A DNA stretch of 36,096 nucleotides from Chthonomonas sp. UBA2391 (GCA_002343825.1 DDSL01000007.1:1-36096); one strand, 5' to 3'. Shown: positions 15,488 through 24,649, counted from the stretch's first letter. Numbers and translations are program-made. The notes: generated from the sequence alone by a model not told the origin.

Positions 15488-17090
15488 CCAGCTCTTTTCC
15501 GCTCTCGATGCGACCAACAAGACTCAGGAGAAGGTCGCCGCCATGGCCGATTACTTCCGGAGTTCGCCCGCCGAAGAGGCAATCTGGGCGGTCGCTTTTC
15601 TCTGCGGACAAAAGCTGCCGAGCATGGTCTCTCGAACCAAGATCCGCGAATGGGCGGGCGAGACGGCTGGAGTTCCTGACTGGCTCTTCGAGGCTTGTTA
15701 TGACGCCGTGGGGGACCAAAGCGAGACGATCTCGCTGCTCTTGGGTGGGGGCGAGTCTTCCCCGCGGTCCGGGGCCCAGACGGACGAGGTTCATCTGGGT
15801 GAATGGGTCGAGAGTCGCCTGTTGCCCTTGGCTGACGATGGCGAGCAAGACCAAAAGCGAAAACTCCAGCAGCTCTGGACCCAACTCACTCCCCAGGAGA
15901 TCTTCCTGATGCACAAGCTTCTGGGGGGTGGATTCCGGGTCGGCGTGAGCCAAGACCTCGTCGTGCGGGCTCTGGGTGAAGCCACCGGCGTGCCGGTCCC
16001 GATTCTCGCTCACCGATTGATGGGCAAGTGGAAGCCCACTCCTGAGTTCTTCGCCCAGCTCATCTCCCCCGATGCCGGAGCGACCCATGACCGTCAACCT
16101 TATCCCTTCTGTCTGGCTCACCCCATCAGCGAGGATCCGGCATCGATTGGCCCAGCGTCTGATTATCTCTTCGAATGGAAATGGGACGGAATCCGGTGCC
16201 AGGCAATCCGGCGGAACGGGATTCTCAGTCTCTGGAGCCGAGGGGAGGAGCTTGTCAACGAGGCCTTCCCCGAAGTGTTGCGCACGCTAGAGGCGCTCCC
16301 CGACGGCATCACGCTTGATGCCGAAATCTTGGCTTGGGATGGCGAGCGGCCAATGCCCTTCACCAGCCTCCAGCGGCGGTTGGGACGGAAGAACCCGGGC
16401 AAAAAGCTGCTGAGCGAAGTCCCGGTGGTTCTGGTGGCCTACGATCTCTTGGAATTTGAAGGCCAAGACTTGCGCGAACTTGAGCTGGACCGGCGCCGCG
16501 AACTGTTGCGGCGTCTCACCGAGGCCCATCGGGACCTGCGGGGACTGCGGATCAGCGAGGGGATGCAGTTTGCCGAGTGGCCCGAGGCCGAAGCCGCCAG
16601 ATCCCGAGCGCGAGAGATGGGCGCCGAGGGACTTATGATCAAGGGGCGAAGTAGCCTCTATCAAGGGGGCCGCAAGCGTGGGATCTGGTGGAAGTGGAAG
16701 CTCGATCCCTTCACCATCGACGCCGTTCTGCTCTACGCGCAGCGCGGGACTGGGCGTCGGGCCAGCCTCTATACGGATTACACCTTTGCCGTTTGGCGGG
16801 GAGAAGAACTCCTACCGATTGCCAAGGCCTACAGCGGTCTGAACGATGAGGAGATCGCCGAAGTCGATGCCTTCATCCGCAAGAATACGCTGGAGTCCTT
16901 TGGCCCCGTCCGCAGCGTCAAGCCCGAGCTGGTCTTCGAGATCGCTTTTGAGTCGATCCAGCTCTCGTCTCGGCACAAATCAGGGATCGCCGTGAGGTTT
17001 CCGAGGATTGCGCGCTGGCGCCGGGATAAGTCGGCAACCGAAGCGGATACCCTGGATGCGGTCAAGGCCCTGCTGGCAACGCTTCGTTAG
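15474..17090 (+). CDS. ATP-dependent DNA ligase (exonuclease-associated type)
   Basis: Seals DNA nicks using ATP. From the CTG at 15474 it has 538 residues. The N-terminal half is the helical DNA-binding domain (ALDATNKTQEKVAAMADYF..., QEIFLMHKLLGGGFRVGVSQDLVVRAL). The nucleotidyltransferase domain follows, with motif I FEWKWDGIR (Lys236 is the AMP acceptor), motif III-like DGITLDAEILAW, motif IV EGLMIKG, and motif V WWKWKLDP. An OB-fold domain ends the protein. The architecture matches the ligases paired with metallo-beta-lactamase exonucleases rather than LigD. It overlaps the exonuclease gene, so the two are probably translationally coupled. The usual third partner, an Lhr-type helicase, is not adjacent. 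Confidence 0.92.
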   Translation: MRRFSQLFSALDATNKTQEKVAAMADYFRSSPAEEAIWAVAFLCGQKLPSMVSRTKIREWAGETAGVPDWLFEACYDAVGDQSETISLLLGGGESSPRSGAQTDEVHLGEWVESRLLPLADDGEQDQKRKLQQLWTQLTPQEIFLMHKLLGGGFRVGVSQDLVVRALGEATGVPVPILAHRLMGKWKPTPEFFAQLISPDAGATHDRQPYPFCLAHPISEDPASIGPASDYLFEWKWDGIRCQAIRRNGILSLWSRGEELVNEAFPEVLRTLEALPDGITLDAEILAWDGERPMPFTSLQRRLGRKNPGKKLLSEVPVVLVAYDLLEFEGQDLRELELDRRRELLRRLTEAHRDLRGLRISEGMQFAEWPEAEAARSRAREMGAEGLMIKGRSSLYQGGRKRGIWWKWKLDPFTIDAVLLYAQRGTGRRASLYTDYTFAVWRGEELLPIAKAYSGLNDEEIAEVDAFIRKNTLESFGPVRSVKPELVFEIAFESIQLSSRHKSGIAVRFPRIARWRRDKSATEADTLDAVKALLATLR

Positions 17091-17218
17091 ACGTATTGGC
17101 ACAAAAATTGTCGGCTAAGCCCAACATGCAAGCGAGGACACCCTCCGACGGCCCCACGACCCGGCAAAAGTTCGAGCAGGTTCTTTCGCCACAAGTGGAA
17201 AGAGAACGACGGGGGAAT

Positions 17219-17983
17219 ATGAATCAATACGCCGAAAACCGGGGACCGAACGGCCCTACACGGGGCCGCCGAGGCTTTTCCTTGCTGGAAATTCTAGTGG
17301 GGCTCTTCCTTCTGGTGACGAGCCTCATGTCGGTGCTCGCACTTTCGACCGCGGCGACCAAGATGTCCATGCAAGCCTCGGCACGCGCCGTCGCAAGCCA
17401 GATCGCTCGGCACAAGCTCGACGAGGTCTCGATCATGTCGCAGAGCAATCGAAATCTTGGGACAGACATGAGCTTTGAGATTCCAGACGATGCAAAGATG
17501 ATGTTCCCAGGGGGCGTCTCAACCAGCCGTATCGTCGGCGTATATTCCGTCAGCCGAGTGGACGGAAGTCCATTTCTTCAGAAAATCGACGTGACGGTGC
17601 GCTGGCGAAATATGTCGGGCACCATGGGGCGCAACCCGATGTCGAGCGTCACCCTCAGCCGGATCGTAGCTGCTCCTGGCAGCAACATTGGAATTAGCCT
17701 AGACCCGGATGATCCGACTACGGAGCTCTTCTATACTCCACCTCCCCCTCCTCCTCCTCCAGTGCCACCTAAGGTGACGCCGCCCGCGCCAACCCCTCCG
17801 AAGCCGCCCGTGACGCCGACGCCACCGCCACCACCCAAACCGGCACCACCAGCACCAGCACCAGCGCCGGCACCACCGAAACCAACACCACCAGCACCAC
17901 CCAAGCCACCGACCGATCCTGGACCTCCGGCTCCAAAAGGCTTCCCAGGAATTACACCAGGCTATGGCTCGAAGTGGAAGTAA
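17219..17983 (+). CDS. PilV-like type IV minor pilin with Pro-rich tail
   Basis: A 254-residue prepilin. The N-terminus has a class III leader: basic stretch, then RRG-FSLLEILVGLFLLVTSLMSVLALS. Cleavage by prepilin peptidase after Gly19 leaves Phe at +1 and the conserved Glu at +5. The globular part has beta-rich sequence (VSRVDGSPFLQKIDVTVRWRN). From about residue 175 it becomes a Pro/Ala/Lys/Thr-rich tail of roughly 75 residues. The ATG at 17219 is preceded by GGGGG and gives a leader of normal length; an earlier frame-open start at 17096 would give an overlong leader. It heads a run of three pilus genes. Confidence 0.85.
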   Translation: MNQYAENRGPNGPTRGRRGFSLLEILVGLFLLVTSLMSVLALSTAATKMSMQASARAVASQIARHKLDEVSIMSQSNRNLGTDMSFEIPDDAKMMFPGGVSTSRIVGVYSVSRVDGSPFLQKIDVTVRWRNMSGTMGRNPMSSVTLSRIVAAPGSNIGISLDPDDPTTELFYTPPPPPPPPVPPKVTPPAPTPPKPPVTPTPPPPPKPAPPAPAPAPAPPKPTPPAPPKPPTDPGPPAPKGFPGITPGYGSKWK

Positions 17984-18001
17984 CGACAGAACTTCACAAA
18001 G

Positions 18002-18988
18002 ATGAAAACAGATCAACGAAATCGGCAAAGAGGGATGAGTCTGCTGGAAACAGCGGTTGCCACCGGAGCCATGATGGCGATTGGGGCTCTTCTGCTGCAA
18101 GGTACTTTGACTACCGCCAATACCTTGGCAAGAGTCAGTGCCTCGGCAGAAACAACCTCTTCGGCGAGACAGGGATTCGATCAAATTGCACAAGATCTTG
18201 CCACCTCCTCCGGTCTTCTTGTCTCGTACGGAAGCGACTTCAACGCTGACTCGTCGACAACCCTGATCATTCGAAGACCGAAGGTAACCGACTCTTTTGA
18301 GGTCCTGCAAAACTCACACGAGGTGATCATCTACCGACTCGAACGTCTGGCCAGCAAAACAGCACCTCGGAACGGAATCCTACGCTATAAAAGCGAGATC
18401 ATCGATGGAAGCCTGTCGAAGGTAACTTTCGACAAAGTTGTCGTCGACTACGCCGTTTCCTTCAACATTCTGCAGTCACTCGAGAGTACGGTAACTGGAG
18501 ACAACAATACGAAGAGCTTCACTCTCAAGGGTGCACCCTATATACCCTCCAACTTCGGTGGAACGGGAACAGTCAAGGCTCCCGAGGAAACCAAAGTCAA
18601 GCCAAGCCTCCTCTCCTCGGTGAAAACTCTCACCAAGGAGACAATTGATGCCCTGACAAAGGCTAACGAAGACGCATTCAGGACCGCGAGCGCTTCCAGA
18701 CATCGACTGAAAGCGAGCGTACGAATGGCTGGAAGAGATGTCATAGAACTAGGAAACTGCACCTTCGATGGAGCCGTTCTTCGATTCGAAAAGATTCCTC
18801 GTGCTGGAGTACCGATCGATATTCGAATTCCGGTCAGTCCATCGGAGACAAAGGATCCGAATGGTGTCTCGCCAGCATCTACTGTTTATGTGGAAGTCAA
18901 GGTGCTAGCAAAGGGATCCGCGGATCTTAATGCAAGCAAATCACAGACGAACACCTATTCCACCACCGTGAAGCTGAAGAACCGATGA
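18002..18988 (+). CDS. PilW-like type IV minor pilin
   Basis: A 328-residue prepilin. The short leader MKTDQRNRQRG is cut before MSLLETAVATGAMMAIGALLLQ, leaving Glu at +5. The pilin helix runs into SARQGFDQIAQDLATSSGLL, a pattern usual in PilW/PulJ-like proteins. The rest is a beta-rich globular domain with no recognised catalytic motif. It starts 18 bases after the PilV-like stop, and its stop overlaps the next start by four bases (ATGA), so the three genes form one operon. These bases look less GC-rich than the flanking genes, by eye. Confidence 0.82.
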   Translation: MKTDQRNRQRGMSLLETAVATGAMMAIGALLLQGTLTTANTLARVSASAETTSSARQGFDQIAQDLATSSGLLVSYGSDFNADSSTTLIIRRPKVTDSFEVLQNSHEVIIYRLERLASKTAPRNGILRYKSEIIDGSLSKVTFDKVVVDYAVSFNILQSLESTVTGDNNTKSFTLKGAPYIPSNFGGTGTVKAPEETKVKPSLLSSVKTLTKETIDALTKANEDAFRTASASRHRLKASVRMAGRDVIELGNCTFDGAVLRFEKIPRAGVPIDIRIPVSPSETKDPNGVSPASTVYVEVKVLAKGSADLNASKSQTNTYSTTVKLKNR

Positions 18989-20595
18989 ACTCTCAAGTCC
19001 AACCACTTCGCCGTCGCCCACTACGGAAAGATCGTGGTATGTCCACGGCGGCAGTAACCCTCTTCGTGATGACCTTCACGATGATGGGTGCAGGAATGCT
19101 TACCTTTACGCGTAGTCTGCACCACAACACGGCCCGCTCCGCACAGAAGCAACAAGCAAACGCACTTGCAGAAAGTGGCATCCATGAGCTATATGACCAG
19201 ATCCGTGAAGAAATGCCTGGAACAGGCACGTACCCGCTGCTCCTGTCCGAAAAGGATGCAAGCTCCGGGTATGGAGGCTCAACCTGGAAGATAGGAACCT
19301 ATAGGGCCCACATTGTTGACGTTAAGTCAAGCTTTACAGAGGTCAGTGAAGGAAGTGGGTGGTACCGTCGCGATCACCGCTATATCTTTCAAGTAGAAGC
19401 GACCGGACGCTCAAGAAGCGGCATCACATCGACTTATCGGGCTACCTTCCATGCTGACTTAAGCGAAAAGCTTCGTGACGTCTCGTATGAAGTATCTAAC
19501 GGAAACCCAACAAACTTGGACACGTTTGGGTTCCCGACCGGTGCGATGGTCTCCAACAATAGAATCATCTTGCGCTCACGGGGTGGTATTCGCACCTATG
19601 ATTCTGGAGGAAACGCTCACTTGATTGCCAACAAAGGCATTGAGTGGAATCCTTCCGGCGGTAAATCGTCACTGACCAATCCCAACATCATTGATATTCA
19701 GGGCCAATATCTTGTCCCAGGTGGATCCGTTTACGACTTTACGATCGGGTCCGGAGGACTAGGTAATTCGAACGGAACCAAGAACTATCGAAATCCGTCG
19801 GCTCCGGGCGGGCCCGGCTTTGAAGCTGGACCTGAGAATCAAGTTCTTCCCATGTCCGGAGAAGTCAAATTCGCCAACGAAACAAACACCTCAAAATGGG
19901 AAGCAGACTGGAGAGGCTATGCAACAGGCCCCTCATCAAAGATCTACACGAGCGAGGTCAAGACATCGGCCATAGCTCCCGATCCGATTACGGGCCAAAC
20001 CATGCTCAGAACACCGGCATTCATCGATGGTGATTTGACCGTGGAAGCTGGACGAACGCTACGCTTGACACCGAGTTCCACCAACCCACGACTTAATGTG
20101 GTCTATGTTCGTGGAGACATTAAGAACATGGGACAACTCATGAACTTAGGTGTCACCGTCGTCGTTCTCGGAAAGTATCAAGACGGTCCTTCTTCCGAAT
20201 ACAAACTCGACAACCAATACAGTCCCTTTGGAGCGATGGATCGAGTTTCCGAAAAGTCAGCGCTGGTCAGTCTCTCCAAGTCCCCGGATGCCATCTCGTT
20301 CAAGAGTAACTCTAGTGTCCGAACCGGACTGATCTACGCTGCAAATGGTGGGGTCACGATCGACAGCAGCAACCTTGAAATTCGAGGCATGGTCTTGGCC
20401 GGTGGAGTGGGTGAAAACGGAAACATCACCGTGAATGCTGGAGGAAGCAACAGCTTTGTCGTTCACTACGATCAGTTTGCCGGAATTCCCGGGGCGGTCT
20501 CTGGTGGCAGCAGCGGTTCGGTCACACTCATCCCCAAGCATTGGGAATCAAACTTCCGGCCGAGCGAAATCTACAACTGGATCCAGGTCAAGTAA
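18985..20595 (+). CDS. PilX-like pilus assembly protein
   Basis: 536 residues. The N-terminus is a basic leader then DRG-MSTAAVTLFVMTFTMMGAGMLTFTRSLHHNTARSAQKQQANALAESGI, the hydrophobic helix and ALAESG segment typical of PilX N-domains. As in other PilX proteins the +5 Glu is absent (Ala here). The remainder is long and beta-rich, with a polymer-forming (bactofilin/PilX-like) look: LTVEAGRTLRLTPSS, NVVYVRGDIKNMG, GLIYAANGGVTIDSSNLEIRGMVLAGG. Together with the PilV- and PilW-like proteins it would form a pilus-tip or minor pilin complex. The stop lies three bases from the convergent ppk stop. Confidence 0.78.
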   Translation: MNSQVQPLRRRPLRKDRGMSTAAVTLFVMTFTMMGAGMLTFTRSLHHNTARSAQKQQANALAESGIHELYDQIREEMPGTGTYPLLLSEKDASSGYGGSTWKIGTYRAHIVDVKSSFTEVSEGSGWYRRDHRYIFQVEATGRSRSGITSTYRATFHADLSEKLRDVSYEVSNGNPTNLDTFGFPTGAMVSNNRIILRSRGGIRTYDSGGNAHLIANKGIEWNPSGGKSSLTNPNIIDIQGQYLVPGGSVYDFTIGSGGLGNSNGTKNYRNPSAPGGPGFEAGPENQVLPMSGEVKFANETNTSKWEADWRGYATGPSSKIYTSEVKTSAIAPDPITGQTMLRTPAFIDGDLTVEAGRTLRLTPSSTNPRLNVVYVRGDIKNMGQLMNLGVTVVVLGKYQDGPSSEYKLDNQYSPFGAMDRVSEKSALVSLSKSPDAISFKSNSSVRTGLIYAANGGVTIDSSNLEIRGMVLAGGVGENGNITVNAGGSNSFVVHYDQFAGIPGAVSGGSSGSVTLIPKHWESNFRPSEIYNWIQVK

Positions 20596-20598
20596 AAA

Positions 20599-22695
20599 CT
20601 AAAGAGGCTTTCGGGACGGCTTCTCTTTGGGACTTGAATGTTCCGAAAGCGGATGCTGAGTCTGGAAGCCTTGACTGTTTAATGGCGATTCTCCCGGCAA
20701 GGGGCCTCTCCGCTCATACTGACCTTCGCTATCAAGAATCCACGCATTCGTGTTGTCTTGCAGGGCCGAATCCAGAATGAGTCTTTGTACAAGTTCCTTA
20801 TGCTTTCGCGATTCAAGAGGAACCAAGACCTCGACTCGCCGATCCAGATTCCTTCGCATAAGGTCTGCACTGCCGATGTACATCTCCGGCTCGCCGCCGT
20901 TCGCAAAAGCATAGATCCGGTTATGCTCAAGGAATCGGCCGACAATGCTCCGCACCTGGATATGGTCGCTCAGCCCAGGAACGCCAGGACGAAGACAGCA
21001 GATGCCACGGACAATTAAGTCCACTCGAATTCCGGCTTGACTGGCCGCATAGAGTGCGTCGATGACTTCGGGATCCACGAGGCTATTCAGCTTGAAGCAA
21101 ATCTGTGCGGGCCTCCCAGCCCGATGATGCTCAATCTCCCGCTCGATTCTCTCGATAATCCCTTCTCGCAGGTTGATTGGCGCGACGAGCAGCTTTCGAT
21201 ACTCCGTCTGTCGGTTGAAACCCGTTAAGTAGTTAAAGAGTTCGCTGATGTCCTGAGTGATGTCCAGATCATCGGTAAAGAGACCTAAGTCCGTATAGAT
21301 CCGAGCCGTTTCCGGATTATAGTTGCCCGTTCCAATGTGGGCATATCGCTTGATGGTACCGCCTTGCCGACGGACTACCAAGCACAGCTTCGCGTGAGTC
21401 TTGAGTTCGGCAAACCCATAGACGACGTGGGCACCTGCGCGTTCTAGAACCCTTGCCCATTCCAGATTGTTGCTTTCGTCAAATCTCGCCTTGAGCTCCA
21501 CGACAACAGCAACCTGCTTGCGTAGTTCTGCCGCTGCCAGGAGAGATTCAACGATCCGAGAGCGTTCTCCAACCCGGTAGAGAGTTTGCTTGATCCCAGC
21601 GACGGTGGAGTCCTTCGCCGCCGAGTCCACGAACTTTTCAACCGCCCGAAAGCTATCGTAGGGATGACTAAGAAGGATATCTTCGTTATCGATGGCCTCG
21701 AAGATACTTTCCGAGGTTTCCAACAAGGGATTGCGATAGGAGAGATGAGCAGGAAAACGAAGAGCGGGTCGGTCGAGAGAGGCGACCTGGAACAAGCATT
21801 CCAACCCCAAAAGCCCTTCGAGGTCGAAGGTCTCATCATCGGTCAGCTCGTGAGCATGCTGAAGAGCTTGGCGAACTTCTTTGGGTGTCCTGGCTTCCAA
21901 TTGAAGGAGTACTGGATCGCCGAATCGTCGTCGCCGGAGCGTTTCTTCGATGCTCGAGACCAAGTCCGCGGCTTCGAGTTCTTTGATCTCAAAATCCGCA
22001 TCACGAATCAACCGAAAGACGTAAGAGCCCGAGATCTCGACCCCAGGGAAAAGTGTGTCGAGATTGTGCTGAATAAGATCTTCAAGAAGGATAAATTCCG
22101 ACCGCTTTCTTCCGATCGGAATGATCCGAGGAATCTCCGGGATCTTGAGTCGTACCAATCGGTTAGGCTGGTCCGGACTCTTCACTTCGACTACAAGATT
22201 GATGTTTCGATTTGAGATAAAAGGGACGTTCTCTCCGGGTCCGAGCTTTAGCGGGGTGCAGAGGGGAAAGATTTCCCGCATGAAGAGTTCATCAGCCCAC
22301 GTCTGACGCGCATCCGAGAGCTCGCTATAGGGCAAGATGACGATGTTCTGCTTTTCGAGATGGGGCCGCAGCGTCGATTCCCAAAGGGCACCGGCTCTCT
22401 GGCGTAGCGGCAAGGCCACATCTTGAATCAGGTCCAATTGTTCTTGAGCACTCAGTCCATCGGGAGTGCGGGTCAAAACTCCGGCTTCGGCTTGTTCGAT
22501 CAGTCCGGAAACCCGGACCATATAGAATTCGTCAAGGTTCGATTCAAAGATGGCGAGAAACTTCACTCGTTCAAGCAAAGGATTCTCGGGATTCTCCGCT
22601 TCTTCCAGGACGCGCTCGTTAAACTTTAGCCAACTTATTTCACGATTAAAGTAGCGCGGCAAAAGAGCTTCTTCAGTCGGTTTAACCTTCGCCAT
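20599..22695 (-). CDS. ppk: Polyphosphate kinase 1
   Basis: Makes inorganic polyphosphate reversibly from ATP. 698 residues, the normal PPK1 size. The N-terminal domain opens with RYFNREISWLKFNERVLEEAENPENPLLERVKFLAIFESNLDEFYMVRVSGL. The catalytic phospholipase-D-like domains include HPYDSFRAVEKFVDSAA, VELKARFDESNNLEWARVLERAG and RYAHIGTGNYNPETARIYTDLGLFT, which carries the autophosphorylated His. DLIVRGICCLRPGVPGLS and GGEPEMYIGSADLMRRNLDRRVEVLVP follow. A short basic Pro/Ser tail ends it. It follows ppx with a three-base gap; the Shine-Dalgarno AAGGAG overlaps the ppx stop. Confidence 0.96.
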   Translation of the reverse strand: MAKVKPTEEALLPRYFNREISWLKFNERVLEEAENPENPLLERVKFLAIFESNLDEFYMVRVSGLIEQAEAGVLTRTPDGLSAQEQLDLIQDVALPLRQRAGALWESTLRPHLEKQNIVILPYSELSDARQTWADELFMREIFPLCTPLKLGPGENVPFISNRNINLVVEVKSPDQPNRLVRLKIPEIPRIIPIGRKRSEFILLEDLIQHNLDTLFPGVEISGSYVFRLIRDADFEIKELEAADLVSSIEETLRRRRFGDPVLLQLEARTPKEVRQALQHAHELTDDETFDLEGLLGLECLFQVASLDRPALRFPAHLSYRNPLLETSESIFEAIDNEDILLSHPYDSFRAVEKFVDSAAKDSTVAGIKQTLYRVGERSRIVESLLAAAELRKQVAVVVELKARFDESNNLEWARVLERAGAHVVYGFAELKTHAKLCLVVRRQGGTIKRYAHIGTGNYNPETARIYTDLGLFTDDLDITQDISELFNYLTGFNRQTEYRKLLVAPINLREGIIERIEREIEHHRAGRPAQICFKLNSLVDPEVIDALYAASQAGIRVDLIVRGICCLRPGVPGLSDHIQVRSIVGRFLEHNRIYAFANGGEPEMYIGSADLMRRNLDRRVEVLVPLESRKHKELVQRLILDSALQDNTNAWILDSEGQYERRGPLPGESPLNSQGFQTQHPLSEHSSPKEKPSRKPL

Positions 22696-22698
22696 AAA

Positions 22699-23598
22699 CT
22701 ACTCCTTCAGTATCCCCCAGGCCATCGAGAGAAGCGCCCCTTCTCGGACTCCAAATTCGCTGACATGGATGCGGTCCATCTGGAATCGATCCATGATTCT
22801 ACGATAGACAAGAGCTCCTGGTCCGAAGGTTCCCGCCCGGCGATGCTTGACGCGGAATCGGGCCGCAAGCTCTTGGTGGGTCAGTCGGCGGCAGGTCGCC
22901 AATACATAGTCAAGTTCATCCGCGAAGAGAACGGGGTCTCCATCGGGGTGTAGACCCCGGATAAGGCCGCGGGCGATGCCCCCACTGCCAACGATGCACT
23001 TCCCTTGCTGCATCTCCCAGCATCGGTCGAGCTCGGTCTCGACAAGTTCAGAAAGTCGCGCCACCATCTCTCCGGTCATGGGATAGCTGATCTCGGCTTG
23101 GGCCGTAAGCCGACCGGTTCCGAGGGGGAGGCTGATCTCCTCGTGGATCTCAAGATCGCTGGCCCGGGCAATCTGAGCGCTCCCTCCACCCACTTCGACC
23201 ATCAGCAGGGGAAATTCTCGCGGGGTATCCAGAGACGTCCCGATTAAGCTGAAGCGAGCCTCCTGCACCGGCGAAATGATCCGCACATCAATTTGGGTTT
23301 CCCGTCGGATCCGGGCGATCACCTCGGCATGGTTCTGCGCCACCCGCATCGCTTCGGTGGCAAAGACATAGAGCCTTTCGGCCCGCACGCGCCGGGATTG
23401 CTCCGCAAAGTGGCCGAGGGTGGCGACGAGTTTCTGCTCCAGATCTCCCGGGATCGCGCCGCATCGACTGACGACCTCGCCGAGGCTGAGCCATTCGCTC
23501 TCGTTCAGGATCCGCCGGACCGAACGGCCGTCTGTTTCGCCCACCAAGAGGTGCACCGTATTGCTGCCGATATCGGCCGTCCCCAAGATCCGGGCCAT
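22699..23598 (-). CDS. ppx: Exopolyphosphatase / pppGpp phosphatase family (Ppx/GppA)
   Basis: ASKHA-fold phosphatase of 299 residues that hydrolyses polyphosphate or (p)ppGpp. Visible motifs are ADIGSNTVHLLV (phosphate 1), ATEAMRVAQNH, the SPVQEARFSLIG segment with the family E, VEVGGGSAQIA (phosphate 2), LPLGTGRLTAQ, and VGSGGIARGL (adenosine-like motif). It lacks the C-terminal HD-like domain of longer Ppx proteins, so this is the short form. Together with ppk downstream it would control polyphosphate turnover. Its start codon is only 16 bases from the divergent esterase start. Confidence 0.93.
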   Translation of the reverse strand: MARILGTADIGSNTVHLLVGETDGRSVRRILNESEWLSLGEVVSRCGAIPGDLEQKLVATLGHFAEQSRRVRAERLYVFATEAMRVAQNHAEVIARIRRETQIDVRIISPVQEARFSLIGTSLDTPREFPLLMVEVGGGSAQIARASDLEIHEEISLPLGTGRLTAQAEISYPMTGEMVARLSELVETELDRCWEMQQGKCIVGSGGIARGLIRGLHPDGDPVLFADELDYVLATCRRLTHQELAARFRVKHRRAGTFGPGALVYRRIMDRFQMDRIHVSEFGVREGALLSMAWGILKE

Positions 23599-23602
23599 CG
23601 GT

Positions 23603-23617
23603 TAAGATGGTGACATG
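23603..23617 (+). promoter_or_regulatory. Leaderless-type -10 (TAAGAT) before esterase gene
   Basis: TAAGAT at 23603-23608, six bases, ATG at 23615. Sixteen bases separate this ATG from the start of the divergent ppx gene, so each promoter must reach into the other gene's coding region and both leaders must be absent or minimal. Confidence 0.5.
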
Positions 23618-24460
23618 AACGCTCTCCTTTTAGGGTTTGCCTTTGGACTGATGACTCAGACCGAGCCGGTCAGAATGCAGAGTTTGACGGGAAACATCGA
23701 GAAAATCGAGGCCTTCGAGTCGAAAATTCTTGGCAACAAGCGACCGGTCCACGTTTACCTCCCACCGCAATACAAGACCGAGCCGACGCGTCGCTTCAAG
23801 GTGGTGGTGATGCACGACGGTCAGAACTGTTTCAACGGCGCGACAAGCTACGTTCCGAACCAAGAATGGCGCGCCGACGAGGCGGCCGAAGGACTGATCG
23901 GGGCGGGCCTAATTGAGCCGATCATCATCGTCGCGGTGGACAACATGGGGGCCGAGCGCGCCGACGAGTTCTTGCCGATCCGGGTCTCATTCCGGGGCAC
24001 TCGTGCCGGAGGAAAGGCCGACCTCTATACCCAGATGATCTGCGACGAGCTCCTCCCGATGATCGACAAGAAGTACCGGACCCGAACCTCCCCCGCCGAC
24101 CGTTTGGTGGTGGGGTCGAGCTTCGGCGGAGTGATTTCGCTTCACATCGGCCTCAATCGCCCAGAAGTCTTCGGCAATATCGGGGTCGTTTCTCCTTCGC
24201 TTTGGGTGGGCGAAGGTCGGCAGGTTCGCGATGTCGAGGCGCTTCCCAAGAAGCTGCCCCTCAAGATCTGGACCGATATGGGGACCGGTGAAGGGGCCGA
24301 ACTGGTCACGGCGCTTGGCCGCCTTGGCAAGGCTTTCGAATCCAAGGGCTGGGTGCCCGGAAAAGATCTGGCGGTCTATATAGATCACGGAGCAAAACAC
24401 AACGAGGCCGCATGGGCCATCCGCTTCCCGGCATTGTTGCAGTATTTCTTTGGACGTTAG
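23615..24460 (+). CDS. Exported alpha/beta-hydrolase esterase (esterase D/Fes-like)
   Basis: 281 residues. The first 14 residues are hydrophobic and may be a short signal peptide. The esterase fold is visible in RPVHVYLPPQY, FKVVVMHDGQNCFNG (oxyanion region), the nucleophile elbow LVVGSSFGGVISLHIGLNRPEVFG, the acid region LKIWTDMGTGEGAE, and the His region YIDHGAKHNEAAW. This is the family of ferric enterobactin esterase, feruloyl esterase and the mycolyltransferase-like esterases. The substrate is unknown; no siderophore genes are near. Confidence 0.85.
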   Translation: MNALLLGFAFGLMTQTEPVRMQSLTGNIEKIEAFESKILGNKRPVHVYLPPQYKTEPTRRFKVVVMHDGQNCFNGATSYVPNQEWRADEAAEGLIGAGLIEPIIIVAVDNMGAERADEFLPIRVSFRGTRAGGKADLYTQMICDELLPMIDKKYRTRTSPADRLVVGSSFGGVISLHIGLNRPEVFGNIGVVSPSLWVGEGRQVRDVEALPKKLPLKIWTDMGTGEGAELVTALGRLGKAFESKGWVPGKDLAVYIDHGAKHNEAAWAIRFPALLQYFFGR

Positions 24461-24466
24461 TTGGCG

Positions 24467-24500
24467 CGCTGGCTCGCTGGCCCGGCCCGGCGAGCCAGCG
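24467..24500 (+). terminator. Perfect 11-bp hairpin after the esterase gene
   Basis: CGCTGGCTCGC (24467-24477) and GCGAGCCAGCG (24490-24500) pair perfectly around a 12-base GC-rich loop. It begins six bases after the esterase stop. There is no T-run, so it is a weak intrinsic terminator or a 3' stabiliser. Confidence 0.5.
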
Positions 24501-24649
24501 TCACCAAAAGTCAGAAGCAAGGACGACGGGCAACCATTTCGCCCCGGGGCAGGGCTGAGCAGATGCGAAGCCAGGGCCAGGCCTTGGGCCGGGGCGGAAC
24601 GTTGCGGTTTTCAAACTCGCAATCCTACGAACCTGGAACCGAAAACAAG

